Assembly: GCA_964017195.1 (NCBI GenBank)
Contig: OZ024896.1
Location: 1,736,001 to 1,800,000, forward strand
Length of the DNA: 64,000 bases
Source: Siderastrea radians
Taxonomy: Eukaryota; Cnidaria; Anthozoa; Scleractinia; Rhizangiidae
Reading direction: 5' to 3'
The position numbers and the translations under genes are program-made. The notes beneath the pieces were generated by a model that saw only the letters and a list, made by a program, of their open reading frames with translations, searched no databases and had not been told where the DNA came from. This document shows, in pieces, positions 22,775 through 34,530 of this stretch. Position 1 is the first letter of the stretch; every line of letters starts with the position of its first letter.

Positions 22775-25700
22775 CTACAAAGTAATTATTGTCCATTTCC
22801 TGCGAAATTGGTGTAATTTATTGTTTTTAGTGCAAATGAATTTTTCTGTTTCGTATTTAATACCAACTCTGGTTTGAAAACCATATATATTGGGAAGAAC
22901 TTTGTTTCTCCTGCATTCCCATAAAAATAGTTTACCAACAAGTAACAGATAATTCAGTAGGGTGCATTTAGAGGTTACAATACCAAACAAAACGTCACGC
23001 ATGCTTAACTGAACACGTTGTCCTGTTAGGGAAAAGAAATAAGATTTAAAATCGGTCCAAAATTGTTCCGAATAAGGACAATGAACCATAACGTGGTGTA
23101 GAGTTTCTGGTTCGTGTCTGCAGAAAGAACACTTATCATCTTCAATAAAACCTATTTTGTGTAGTTTGGTGTTAGTAAATAGAATGGCATTGAGAGCTTT
23201 GTATTGAAAGGCTTTTAAATAAGGTTCAAATACAACTGTGTGAGGTAGACTGTAGATCTGTATTAATTGATCATCTGTGAAATTGAAATCGCGCTTCAGT
23301 TTCTGAGAGTAATTTGGTAGTTTGCTTTAGTACTAACTAACATTGAATAATAGTCCTTAGATTTCTGTTTGCTTATATCAAACAGGCCATTGGAAATGTT
23401 AAAAGAGGGGTCTGTTATCGAAGGGTGGCAGTTAGTTTGTCTCAGGTCGAAAGGCACCGAATGGCGCAGACCAGTCCATATGAGAAAATTAGTTTTATCG
23501 ATGGTATTTGTAATATATTAAAAGATTCAACATTACTTAGATTAAAGTGAAGGTCACTGACATAATTAATTCCAGATGTGGAATACGTTTTATAAAAGAC
23601 TGTCTTGTTATCTATTCGGATTTCCTGGTTGTTCCAAATGATGCAGCGCCATTCTTGTTCTACCGAGAACGTCATACGAAACTCTGACCACCAGTGTATT
23701 AACTCAAAATAAAACTGAGAATTTATTGAAAGATCGTTGATGTTGTAATTGCAGCTTAATAGTATGAGACCTCCGTAATCTTTCAAAAGATGTTCAAGGT
23801 AATAATTCCAAGTTCCTTTGTTTACACTGAAAATTCATCTTAACCAAGCGAGCCTGAGAGCCTTAATTATGGAATCCAAATCTGGCATTTTAAGGCCGCC
23901 TTCTTCATAACTATTTATTGCTGACAATCTAGTCACTTTGTCCTTTCCTCTCCATAAGAATTTAAAAAGTAATTGGTTTAAATCTTTTATTACATTGTTT
24001 GGAGTGGGTAGTAAGGAGGTAATATAAACAAATTTCGGAAGAAGCAGAGATTTAATAACAGTTACTTTTCCATAAATAGAAAGTCCTCTTGACGACCAGA
24101 TATTTATTAATTTCTTTGTATCTTCAAGTCTTTCTTTGAAATTCTTTTGATAAAGGAGGTTTTGGTTATACGTGAAAAAAGCACCTAACGCTTTGATTGG
24201 CTCTTCAGGCCATTTGATACCAAAAGGCTTAATTTGGTTATTTTTTAGTGACCCGATCCATAAACCCTCAGTTTTTGAACTATTGACCTTTAACCCAGAT
24301 AGGCGTTGAAAGGATTCTAGTAATTTAAAAAGTGCAAGGGCAGAATTTGTGTCAGAGAGAACTGCTGTTGTGTCGTCTACGTATTGAAGGAGCTTGGTCT
24401 CTTCCTCTCCCAATTTAATTCCTTTAATTTCAACATTTTCTCTCATGGCAACTACCATTGTTTCAACAGCCAGTATGAAGAGATAAGGGGAAAGCGGATC
24501 TCCCTGTCTGACACCACGTTCAAGGTTAGAGTAATCTGAAGCACTGCCATTATTAATTACCCAGCTTTGAATGTTTTGATAAAATGTCCTTACCCAGCAT
24601 ATAAGTTCGTCACCAAAATTAAAAGCTTCAAGGCACTTGTAAAGATAACTCCATTCTAAGGTATCAAACGCTTTTTGAAAATCAATAAAAATCAAGAGAC
24701 CTGGAATATTTTCTTTGTCGGTGAAGTCCATGATGTCGAAAATAGATCGGACTGTTTCCCCGATGTACCTATCTGAAACATATCCGCTCTGGTTGTGGTG
24801 AATAATATCTGGCAGTACTTTTTTGATTCTTGTAGCAATTACTTTGGATAATATCTTTGCGTCCACGTTTAGAACGGAAATAGGCCGCCAATTCTCTATG
24901 AAGCAGCGATCGTTACCTTTCTTTTCGATAAGGGTGATAACTGCTTGTTTCTGAGAGTTGGACATTTCACCTTTTTCAAAAGACTCGTTTACGCTTTCTA
25001 AAAAAGTTGACTTATTATGTTCCAACACCGTTTGTAGAATTCAATAGGAATTCCGTCGTTTTATTTGTTTGAAAACTGTCCAATACATTTTCACATTCTT
25101 GGATCGAAATTTTTCCTTCGCACATTTGCTTTTGTTCCGCAGATAGTTTGGGGATGCCCAATTTATTTAGAAACTCGTTTATGGAGCTATTAATCTCTAC
25201 GGCCTCGGTCTTGGTTCTGTACAGATCCTGATAGAAGCGCTTTTGTTCCGATAGAATTGTCAATGGATCTGTTGTCATGGAACCGCCTACTAGTAACTTT
25301 CTTATGTGTTTTTTCACATGATTTCTCTTTTCTAAATTGAGAAAGTATTTTGAACTACGTTCGCCATGTTCATGCGAACGAGCCCTTGCCCGTATGATAA
25401 TTCCTTTGGTTTTTTCTTCGTAAAACAATTCAAGTTTTTCTTTTATCTCGTTTAGGCGAATCCCGTTGAGTTCGCTTGGATCGCTTTCAAATATTTTTGT
25501 TGCTTCCTCGTAGTTATTTTGCAGCTGTCTCTCTCTTTCACTTCTTTCTTTAGCTTTGTTTTTTGAATGGAAAATAGCGTGAGCACGGATGTTATATTTG
25601 ATCCAATCCCACACAGAACGCTTATCGGGCAACACCTTTTCACCCTCCGCTTTCCATTCTGGGACTTTTTGTTTCAAATCACTTAAGTAATTTTCATCTT

Positions 25701-26420
25701 GCAACAGTGAAAACTTCATTTTCCAGAAACCTGGACCTTTAAGTTCTGTATCTATGTCGGTAAAGACGAGGTCGATTGCAGCATGGTCTGTTTTAATGGC
25801 CGGGATTATATCGGTTGATTTGACAAAATCTTGTAGATTATTTGAGATCAACCAGTAATCAAGATGACAAAATACGTTTGGTGATTTTTGACTCCACGTG
25901 TAACTCCTGGTATCGGGGTTTTTAATTCTCCAAATGTCAATCAGGTCGAGTTCGCTTTGCATGCAGCTGATACTTTCCACTGCAGTTTTTCTTGGAGTCA
26001 TCACACCCCCTTTTTTGTCCATTTCTGGGTTTAAAGGGCAGTTAAAATCACCGCCTATACTGATAATATTTTCCTCACAGTCGATGTCTTCATCTCGAAT
26101 GACTTTATGTACGTTTTTAAAGAACACGGTCAAGTCTTTGTCTCTGTTCGGCGCATAAATATTTACTAAAGCGTAAGCTTTATCGTCAATTTCTACTTTT
26201 AGAATAAGAAAGCCTCCTAAGGGATCTAAGATGGGAAAAAATTTTCCCACCCCATTCATTTCTCCATTGTGTTTCTGTCTTTTTTTGAGTGAGTTTCTTG
26301 TAGAAAGATGATATCAGCATTCTTTCTGCGACACCATGTAAATATTGTCCTTCGTTTTCGAAAATTATTAATGCCCTGACATTCAGAGAGATTAATTTGA
26401 ATGTTTTAGCAGTCAGTTAG
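22775..26420 (-). pseudogene. LINE ORF2: endonuclease and reverse transcriptase, broken
   Basis: The APE-type endonuclease starts near 26,400 (DIIFLQETHS in a shifted frame) and continues at 26,259-25,015 with GGDFNCPLNPEMD and TDHAAIDLVF. Reverse transcriptase follows at 25,028-23,835 with NWRPISVLNVDAK, FIDFQKAFDTLEW, GVRQGDPLSPYLF and the active-site LQYVDDT. The C-terminal part runs on to 22,775 and includes MVHCPYSEQFW after a CSFC-type cysteine pair. Lesions include frame changes in the early endonuclease, a short deletion between endonuclease and RT near 25,020-25,060, a TGA where the RT reading stops at 23,835, and further shifts after 23,442. Domain order and YVDD fit L1/Tx1-like elements. 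Confidence 0.88.
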
Positions 26421-26617
26421 AAGAAAATGGATCGAAAACTATCATCATGCATAAACTCGCCGGTTTTAGAGAGGAATGCAGAAGAACCTGTGAAAGAAAT
26501 ATTAGTTTTTTCGAGGGAAATGGACGAATAATAGTAATCAGTACGGGAAAAAATGCTAAGAATGTTGAAAATAGGGAGAAGAGTCCGGTTCACAATTAGA
26601 ACACAACATGACATAAT

Positions 26618-27086
26618 GGCCCGATTTATACTAGAGACGGATCATCCGTCCAGACGGATCATCCGTCAAGACGAATCATCTATCTAGTATAAACACGGGA
26701 CGAACTATGATACGAACTATCGTTGCGTCTGGTAGTTCGTCCCGTATTTACACTAGGCGGATAATTCGTCTAAGCGTGACGAAAAGGCATGGGTACAACT
26801 CAAATCATTGTATTTCACTGCAAGACGACCGCTGGCTTTAGGTAACGAGATCCTGATTTTTGAGTAGTTCGTCTTCTGCCCGTATTTATACAGACAGACG
26901 GATCATCCGTCCAGACGAATTATCCACGGTAGTTCGTCTGTCAAGACGAACTACCGTGATAGTTCGTCTGGACGGATGATCCGTCTGAAAGGCCGTATTT
27001 ATACACAGACGAATTATAAGACGAACTACCGTTCTTTGCCCAAGTTCGTCCCAGACGGATGATCCGTCTCTAGTATAAATCGGGCC
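26618..27086. mobile_element. 469-bp MITE nested between LINE ORF1 and ORF2
   Basis: The ends GGCCCGATTTATACTAGAGA and its complement at 27,067-27,086 form a long terminal inverted repeat, followed inward by GACGGATCATCCGTC on both sides. AAT flanks both sides. The interior is almost entirely repeats of GACGGATGATCCGTC- and AGTTCGTC-type palindromes, so the whole element can fold. It is younger than the LINE it interrupts. Confidence 0.85.
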
Positions 27087-27268
27087 AATAAAGTATAACC
27101 AAAAACAAAGGACGCTTATATAACACAGAAGAACGCACAACCATCAAAACAAAAAAAATTACAATTTGGTAGCGGGAAATGTCTCATAGCTATTCAGGAA
27201 CGCTTAGTTGCCAAGACTTGACGCTTTATATCGGCCATATTAGAAGTGATTTTTCAGTTCAATCTGGT

Positions 27269-28137
27269 TTATAAATTGTCCAAATCTCCTGAGAAAATAC
27301 GAATAGGGGAACTATCAGGCGAGGTCTTAACAAAAATCTTACCGTCCAATGTCCAGACGCTAAAAAGTGTACTGTTGGCTTCATCCACGATGTTGCGTCT
27401 GTAGGCCGTAAGGCTCTCATGTATAAAAACGCGTTGTTGTTGTTGCCCAGTACTAGGATAGCTGGGGAATAGATCTGAGATTCTGACATCTTTCAATTTA
27501 GTACGCTCTCTATACAACTTCGACTTTGTTTTGTCATTACAAAATTTCACTATAATGCCTCTGCCATGTTTCAGCTTGTGCGAAAACTCGATATCTTCAG
27601 GCTCGATTGTAACGTTTAGAGCCTCTGCCACTTTGATAACGGCCGCTTCTGTGTTTGGGTAGGCATCTTGCGGAATACCACGGATTTCCAGGGAGTTCTT
27701 ACGTGTATACTGTTCTAAATTGTCAAGCTCCTCCCATAAACGATCCGAATCTTCTTTCTGTTTCTCCAGATTCTCAAATGTCGCTTTCATCTTATTATTT
27801 GTTGTTGCGAGCAAGTTTTTCAACACCTTGTTTCGTCTTTCGCCTTTTGCAGCGACTCTTTCAAATCTTTGAGTTCCTTCTCGTTGAAACTGGCATTGTT
27901 TTTGAGATCTTCGATTTCCTTCTTCAGCACTTGATTTTCTTTAAAGATAGACCCAATTGAAAATTGTATATCAATAAGCATTTCCTTGATTTCAAAAAGG
28001 GTAGGCTCTTCTTGATCAGCATGGACCATACCTTCCATGTCTGTGGCAACCTCGGCAGCCATGTTGGATTTCTTTGAGATCCTGGAGTCTTCTTCGGTTG
28101 AGCCTCGTTCTCCTCGTTTATTTTTCTTTCCCGGCAT
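27269..28137 (-). pseudogene. LINE ORF1: coiled coil plus RNA-binding protein, one frameshift
   Basis: The first reading, 28,137-27,820, starts MPGKKNKRGERGSTEED and runs into a coiled coil (QVLKKEIEDLKNN). A frame change near 27,825 leads into 27,826-27,269, with LEQYTRKNSLEIRGIP, EDIEFSHKLKHGRGIIVKF and LFSVWTLDGKIFVK. This matches the RRM and C-terminal domain layout of L1-type ORF1 proteins, which bind the element's RNA as a chaperone. The start codon is about 140 bp inside the 5' edge of the element. The frameshift makes it nonfunctional as it stands. Confidence 0.82.
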
Positions 28138-28715
28138 TTACGTTATGATGACTACATCTTTAGAAGTTCTTGTGGCGTATTTTCGTAAAATTCAGGTGCG
28201 GGAGAGGCGTCTTCGTTGACTGACTAAGCGGAAACGGCGAATGCACGTCCGGCCGCCATGATTTTCCCGCGCCCAACCCCGTGATTTTCATCCTAACACC
28301 CAAACCAAACTTGAGTAACAAACTCATTGGATGAAAGTGAATATACGAAATGCTCATATATGTGAACTCATGGGAGTAAACATATACATAGCCCCACCCC
28401 ATCTTATTAACCCTTCCCCTCCCCCACCCCTTTGGAAAGATCGAGGCTACATTCATTCGATCGGTAGCACTGTCGCCAAGCACAGCAAAAATACACGTAC
28501 ACGGAAGTCACAACTGGTTTGGGTTTCACTGCTAGTTTGTTGACAAAGTTAAGTGAGTTTTTAAAGCCAACCTCAGCGTGGAGTGGAGCAAAACTAAATC
28601 AAATGTGAATATACACTGAATTCAAAACCGGTCTCAGGGAATATTTTCAGCAACAGAACGGTGCGGCCCGGGGGTTGGGCATTTGCCTTCCCCGGGGCTA
28701 CCCCCGGGCTTTTTA

Positions 28716-30175
28716 CCCCCTGTTTACCCTCATTTACTCCAAGTTACCCACGTTTCACCCTGTTTACCCTCATTTACTCCAAGTTACCCACGTTTCACCC
28801 TGTTTACCCTCGTTTACTCCAAGTTACTCACGTTTCACCCTGTTTACCCTCATTTACCCCAAGTTACCCACGTTTCACCCTGTTTACCCTTATTTACCCC
28901 AAGTTACCCACGTTTCACCCTGTTTACCCACATTTATTTCAAGTTACCCACGTTTCACCCTGTTTACCCTCATTTACTCCAAGTTACCCACGTTTCACCC
29001 TGTTTACCCTCATTTACTCCAAGTTAACCACATTTCACCCTGTTTACCCTCATTTACTCCAAGATACCCACGTTTCACCCTGTTTTCCCTCATTTACACC
29101 AAGTTACCCACGTTTTACCCTGTTTACCCTCATTTACCCGAAGTTACCCACGTTTCACCCTGTTTACCATCAATAACCACAAGTTACCCACGTTTCACCC
29201 TGTTTACCCACATTTATTTCAAGTTACCCATGTTTCACCCTGTTTACCCTCATTTACTCCAAGTTACCCACGTTTCACCCTGTTTTCCCTCATTTACTCC
29301 AAGTTACCCACGTTTCACCCTGTTTTCCCTCATTTACACCAAGTTACCCACGTTTCACCCTGTTTACCCTCATTTACCCGAAGTTACCCACGTTTCACCC
29401 TGTTTACCATCAATAACCACAAGTTACCCACGTTTCACCCTGTTTACCCACATTTATTTCAAGTTACCCACGTTTCACCCTGTTTACCCTCATTTACTCC
29501 AAGTTACCCACGTTTCACCCTGTTTACCCTCATTTACTCCAAGTTACCCACGTTTCACCCTGTTTTCCCTCATTTACCCCCAAGTTATCCACGTTTCAAC
29601 CTGTTTTCCTTCATTTACCCCAAGTTGCCCACGTTTCACCCTTTTTACCGTCATTTACTCCAAGTTACCCACGTTTCACACTGTTTTCACTCGTTTACCC
29701 CAAGTTACCCACGTTTCACCCTGTTTACCCTCATTTACTCCAAGTTACCCACGTTTCACCCTGTTTTCCCTCATTTACCCCTAAGTTACCCACGTTTCAA
29801 CCTGTTTTCCCTCATTTACCCCAAGTTGCCCACGTTTCACCCTTTTTACCGTCATTTACTCCAATTTACCCACGTTTCACACTGTTTTCACTCATTTACC
29901 CCAAGTTACCCACGTTTTACCCTGTTTACCCTTATTTACCCCAAGTTACCCACGTTTCACCCTGTTTACCCACATTTACTCCAAGTTACCCACGTTTCAC
30001 CCTGTTTACCCTCATTTAACCCAAGTTACCCACGTTTCACCTTGTTTACCCTCATTTACACTTAGTTAACCACGTTTCACCCTCTTAACCTTCATTTAAC
30101 CCAAGTTGCCCACGTTTCACCCTGTTTTCTCATATTTACATCAATTTACCCACGTTTTGTCCGGTTTACCAACGT
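28716..30175 (+). repeat. 40-bp satellite array, about 36 units
   Basis: The unit has four 10-base quarters, TGTTTACCCT, CATTTACTCC, AAGTTACCCA and CGTTTCACCC, each a variant of one 10-mer, so the repeat has two levels. Variants (ATTTATTTC, AATAACCAC, ATTTACCCG) recur in a set order, which suggests local higher-order copying. The array decays between 30,120 and 30,310. Because 40 is not a multiple of three and the unit lacks stops, long Pro/Thr/Phe ORFs appear in all three frames. They are not taken as genes. Confidence 0.95.
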
Positions 30176-30310
30176 TTAAAATAAGTCTCTCGTTTTACCC
30201 CCTTTTTACCTCCTTTTCACCTTTTTCTCTCGAGGTTTGCACATATTTATTCCAATAACCCGCGTTTTAATCCGTTTACCCACATTTACCCCAAATTGCC
30301 CTCATTTCGA

Positions 30311-30755
30311 ACTGTTTAGAGTATAAGTCGTCAGCTTTTGGACCACTTGGGATTGGTTTGAAAGCCATATCTGAATTGATAATATCCATGGGGTCATACA
30401 AGATATTTGAGATTATAACCCAATTATAACCCACCCATTAATTTTTGCGCGCGCTTATTGGACAAAACGCATCACGTGGTACAAAATCGGATGACGGGTA
30501 TCAGCGAATATACCCCTTCCGATTTCATATCCGTCGCAAGCACAAAACAAACGAATGAAGTCACAGTTATTCAATTCCAATTTTCAATTAAATCACAGAG
30601 TTAAAAAATCACATAAACCAATCAACTTACGTTTGTTTTAAACACAGTTACGCCGGTTTATTACGTAGGTTTTTTCCTATAAATTTACTGGTGATAAAGT
30701 GCGTTGTAGAAATTAATCGGAGGGTTATAAAATAAATGAACCTCTTTCTGGCTTG
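30311..30755. other. Spacer DNA without recognisable features
   Basis: This is AT-rich sequence between the satellite and a hairpin element. No exon, domain or clear element end is seen. Confidence 0.5.
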
Positions 30756-30894
30756 CTGGTATATTGGAGGATAATGCCCTTTGCTGAAAGATTGTCCTCA
30801 AAATTTCACAGTAGCCCTCGAAGCTTTGCTTCTCGGCCAACTGTTTATTTTTCGACAATCTTTCAGCCTCGGGCATTATCCTCCAATATACCAG
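30756..30894. mobile_element. Hairpin element (foldback MITE)
   Basis: CTGGTATATTGGAGGATAAT near 30,756 is mirrored by ATTATCCTCCAATATACCAG near 30,874. TGAAAGATTGTC is mirrored by GACAATCTTTCA further inward, leaving a loop of about 60 bp. Confidence 0.75.
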
Positions 30895-31525
30895 CCGCCT
30901 GAACGGGTTTATTTACTTATTAGCCAATGGCTGATTATTTAGTGTCGAAGCTTTATTGAATATTTGCTTTCGTACACTCATTAAGATCTACAAAAAAATA
31001 TATATTTTTTTCATTTATTATCGGGTCGATTACGTCGCAAGCAAAATAACATTAATATCAGGATTTATGACGAGGGGAAGGCATCATCGATTTCTCAACT
31101 CCTAGGTTACATCACCTAAAAACGTACAAAAAAACATGATAAAAACAATGAACGAGACAAGCAAGTGTGTAGGATTTTTATTATTCCATGTTTTGACAGT
31201 TCAACTGTATAATGTTTTTGGTCAATTGTAATAAACAGTGTTTTTGTTAGTTTATTCTAATTTTTCAAAAAAAGTATTTATCATATAGGGGTATTTATTA
31301 ACGCCATTAAAAATGCGCTAAATGGGTTGTATTACGAAATACTTCATCACCTGCAGGGATGGTTTTACTAGTGATGAGGGCACAAGTGCAAGCCTGCATG
31401 CGCGCTGATTTAAGAGTCTTCCATCCAATGAAATGGAAAGCCTATAAAGTGACTGCAGTAACTGATTAATTTTGAATCAAAAGGATGCCTAAATTACGCC
31501 GAGCAGTCCACGCGTAAGCACTTAA

Positions 31526-32213
31526 GGAGGCTCGCAAAAGCTTTTTTGGCCTTGGAGTGTATCTTTTGAAGTCAAAATTTCGCATAGAAGATAAACTTCG
31601 ATTTTCTTGATACTACACCACCTTTTCAACAAATGATCAAAGATTATTTTCTCACTGGTTTCCAAGCAACAGCTGTCACCATAGTAACGGTATTGGACAG
31701 CCCCTCATTTTAAATAATGTCGAATATCTCGAAAACTAGTCAGACACTTTATAACGAAACTTGAACTATTTGAACTACTCAACCTACACAACTTGTATGC
31801 GAAATTAGGGGAAAAGCTGTAAGAGCGTTTTCACGTAAATCATGATTTATTTTCTACGGGCTCATTTTGGTCATTCCTACAATTTTCTCCAATATTTCAA
31901 GAAAGATAAAACTTAACACTTTCTATTTTCAGTTGAAGGATCTTTTATGATATCAAAACATTGTTAATGTACATTGAGCTTTCTAGGTGGCTGTGATTTT
32001 AAGATATTTATATTTAAAAACTGCTAAAATGCAGCACAAATCAGCTAAAAAGTCCGTAATTTGCATAAATAGAAATATTTCTAAACTGCCCTTACAGATT
32101 TTTCTCTTGAATTGATTGACGTTAGAATAATAATTCTTTTTGATGTTCCAGCAAGTTTTAGGCTGAATAAACATTTCTGTTATTAGATAAGAAGGCTGAA
32201 TCTCGGTCAGGTT
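31526..32213 (+). mobile_element. Half copy of the TTAA foldback element
   Basis: This is a direct match to the left arm of the foldback element at 34,866-36,681, starting TTAAGGAGGCTCGC and ending abruptly at CTCGGTCAGGTTTCA. It carries one arm only and no partner. It also keeps open the short minus-strand reading (MFIQPKTCWNIKKNYYSN) seen in the other arms. Confidence 0.85.
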
Positions 32214-32455
32214 TCAACAAGAAGTATCCCACTAGGTGGCCTTATACTCACCTTGCTTTCGTGTAGCATCGTAATGTCTGCAAGCTGTTGCATCGTAAGC
32301 GAGGTATAATCGTGTGGAAACCATGCATGACACTATCAGGTAAAAAAGTTGTTTATGGAAAGGAAGCCAAAGATGTTATGACAACTATAGGTACTTGAAT
32401 CAAATCCGCACAGACTCTTACAACAAGATTGCCTAATGTCCCTCTCTCCCTAGTA

Positions 32456-33190
32456 CATGAGAGTAAACAGGGTAAAACGTAGGTAACTTGGAGTAAATGA
32501 GGGTAAACAGGGTGAAATGTGGGTAACTTGGAGTAAATGAGGGTAAACAGGGTGAAACGTGGGTAACTTGTGGTTATTGATGGTAAACAGGGTGAAACGT
32601 GGGTAACTTCGGGTAAATGAGGGTAAACAGGGTGAAACGTGGGTAACTTGGTGTAAATGAGGGAAAACAGGGTGAAACGTGGGTAACTTGGAGTAAATGA
32701 GGGTAAACAGGGTGAAATGTGGTTAACTTGGAGTAAATGAGGGAAAACAGGGTGAAACGTGGGTAACTTGGAGTAAATGAGGGTAAACAGGGTGAAACGT
32801 GGGTAACTTGGTGTCAATAAGGGTAAACAGGGTGAAACGTGGGTAACTTGGAGTCAATAAGGGTAAACAGGGTGAAACGTCGGTAACTTGGAGTAAATGA
32901 GGGTAAACAGGGTGAAACGTGGTTAACTTGGAGTAAATGAGGGTAAACAGGGTGAAACGTGGGTAACTTGGAGTAAATGAGGGTAAACAGGGTGAAACGT
33001 GGGTAACTTGGAGTAAATGAGGGTAAACAGGGTGAAACGTGGGTAACTTGGGCTAAATGAGGGTAAACAGGGTAAAACGTAGGTAAATTTGGGTAAACGT
33101 GGATAACTCTGGTTAAAAGTGAGAAAACAGAGCGAATTGTGGATAACTTGGGGCAAATATCCGAAAACAGGGCGAAACATGGGTTACTTT
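32456..33190 (-). repeat. 40-bp satellite array in inverted orientation, about 16-18 units
   Basis: This is the same unit as 28,716-30,175 but on the opposite strand (GGGTAAACAGGGTGAAACGT and so on). Its decayed edge is at 33,070-33,190. Together with the first array it forms an inverted satellite pair about 2.3 kb apart. Confidence 0.95.
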
Positions 33191-33559
33191 GGGTAAATGG
33201 TGACACGCATGTCTGTCAAGTAACGATGTGTAAATTAGAAGCTCGGGACGCTTGGTGGATCTAACATGGATGCATTACCGACATTGCCGACACGGTTGCC
33301 AAGTCAAAAATTTTTTCCCGCAAATACTAGCAAGATTGCAAACTGGGATACGAGAAGAAGAAACAGACAGTATTGAATTTGAATCCTCCTGCAAACTCTA
33401 ATCCGTTTGTCGGTGGCGCCAATTTGCGAAGTGACCTTATTGATCACGGTTCCGAGCCAAGAAAACACCTGAGTCAGTTGCTAGACACATTTCGATTCGT
33501 TCACAAGAAAACCAGAACGGCATAAATCAACGGGAACTACTTCTAAACGTGCAATCTTG

Positions 33560-34000
33560 CCATTGTTGTAACCCGCAGAGGATCGGCATCATCCAAATAA
33601 ACAACAATCCTCTTGGCTTCTGATCACTGACCATTTCTTAATCAGAGGCGTGAACAATTTCGCAAACAGATAAGGCGCCGAGCTGAGGCCGAATGAGAGA
33701 ACTGAAGATTGAAAAAACTTGGTACGACCGCAAGTAAATGTCCACAAAAAAAAATACTTTCTGTGATCAGGAAATATATCAACGTGATGATAACCCGACT
33801 TTGAGTCAAAAGAAAACATGTGATCAGCAGGATTCAATATCTCTTTGGCAACGCGTAAATCTTCGCACCTAAACGTTTTCTTGTAAAGGAATTGATTTAA
33901 ATGACGAAGGTCTAAAATAAGACGCTATTTGCCAGATTTCTGAATAGATACAGACAAAGGAATGATGATGATAGGTTGCTTAAAAGACTTCAGTAACACC
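33560..34000 (-). pseudogene. DIRS-like retroelement reverse transcriptase fragment
   Basis: The minus-strand reading contains LILDLRHLNQFLYKKTFRCE, then FDSKSGYHHVDIFPDHRKY, SVLSFGLSSAPYLFAKLF and, in another frame near 33,575, a YLDD box. This wording and spacing resemble DIRS-type reverse transcriptases. Frame changes and stops follow at once on both sides, so only a relic of the RT palm remains. It probably belongs with the gag-like pieces at 34,531-34,860 and 36,686-36,789 on the same strand. Confidence 0.7.
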
Positions 34001-34530
34001 TAATGAGATCGTTAATGGAGTTTTCAACAAAAGCAGATTGCTCTAAAGCGGACAAGTTAATTCTGGCGGTAAAAGGCGTTGGAATTTGGAGTAGTGGCAA
34101 TTAATAACCAAATTCAATAACATCGAGAATAAACTGCGTTGCGTGAACGTCTTTCCAGAATTCAAGTGTACGACGCAAGCTTCCTTTCACCGACACGTGC
34201 ATTCCTGGTCTCATTTAAATTCATATTGCACGCAAGAGTCTTGAAGAAAAAATAAATTCGCAGATGATTGATCCGAAATTTGCTGATCCGCATTAATTTG
34301 CTGCAAACTGGGGCAGCAATCCCTCCAATGACCCGGCTTGCCACACGTTAAGAAACACCAGAAGCAGATCTTTGGGCTGATTGCTGTTGATTTACACGAG
34401 AGAAAATATTAGGCAAATGTTAAGCCACGAGCTGAGGAGTCTTGGGCTAGATGACTGGAACAAATTTTCGTTGGTGCTGAGCTGTGCGTGAAGGGGAGCG
34501 CTTATCCGCCCTGGCCGCCCTTGATTCCGC

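Larger units (their letters stand above)
22299..28293 (-). mobile_element. Tx1/L1-like LINE, near full length, with target-site duplication
   Basis: GTGATGTTCATCC (22,299-22,311) and GTGATTTTCATCC (28,281-28,293) flank the insertion as a 13-bp duplication with one mismatch. The right arm near 41,105 has the single uninterrupted site. The element reads on the minus strand: a 5' leader of about 140 bp, ORF1 (coiled coil plus RNA-binding region), ORF2 (endonuclease, reverse transcriptase, C-terminal knuckle), then a (TAA)n tail at 22,527-22,561, extra sequence, and a poly(A) tract next to the 22.3-kb duplication. Several frameshifts and a stop make this copy inactive. Confidence 0.9.
10209..28645 (+). 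repeat. Left arm of giant inverted repeat
   Basis: This stretch matches the reverse complement of 40,757-51,888 along its whole length once later insertions are discounted. Outer edge: CCTGGGATAATTGCTC at 10,210 against GAGCAATTATCCCAGG ending at 51,887. Inner edge: GTCTCAGGGAATATT ending at 28,645. Left-only insertions are a MITE (15,196-15,477), a DNA transposon (18,431-22,037) and a LINE (22,312-28,280). Aligned parts differ by scattered substitutions and small indels, so the arms are not newly copied. Confidence 0.93.

Noticed and set aside
23835..26259. Host reverse transcriptase or endonuclease genes
   Set aside because: Domain order, tail and 13-bp target duplication show a LINE with several disabling changes.
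28661..30065. Long Pro/Thr/Phe-rich ORFs (up to 369 codons) in three frames
   Set aside because: They exist only because the 40-bp satellite lacks stops; the same pattern appears on the opposite strand at 32,353-33,206 where the array is inverted.
28716..33190. CRISPR-like or telomeric array
   Set aside because: Units are contiguous with no unique spacers, and TTTACCC-type 10-mers are not the metazoan TTAGGG repeat.
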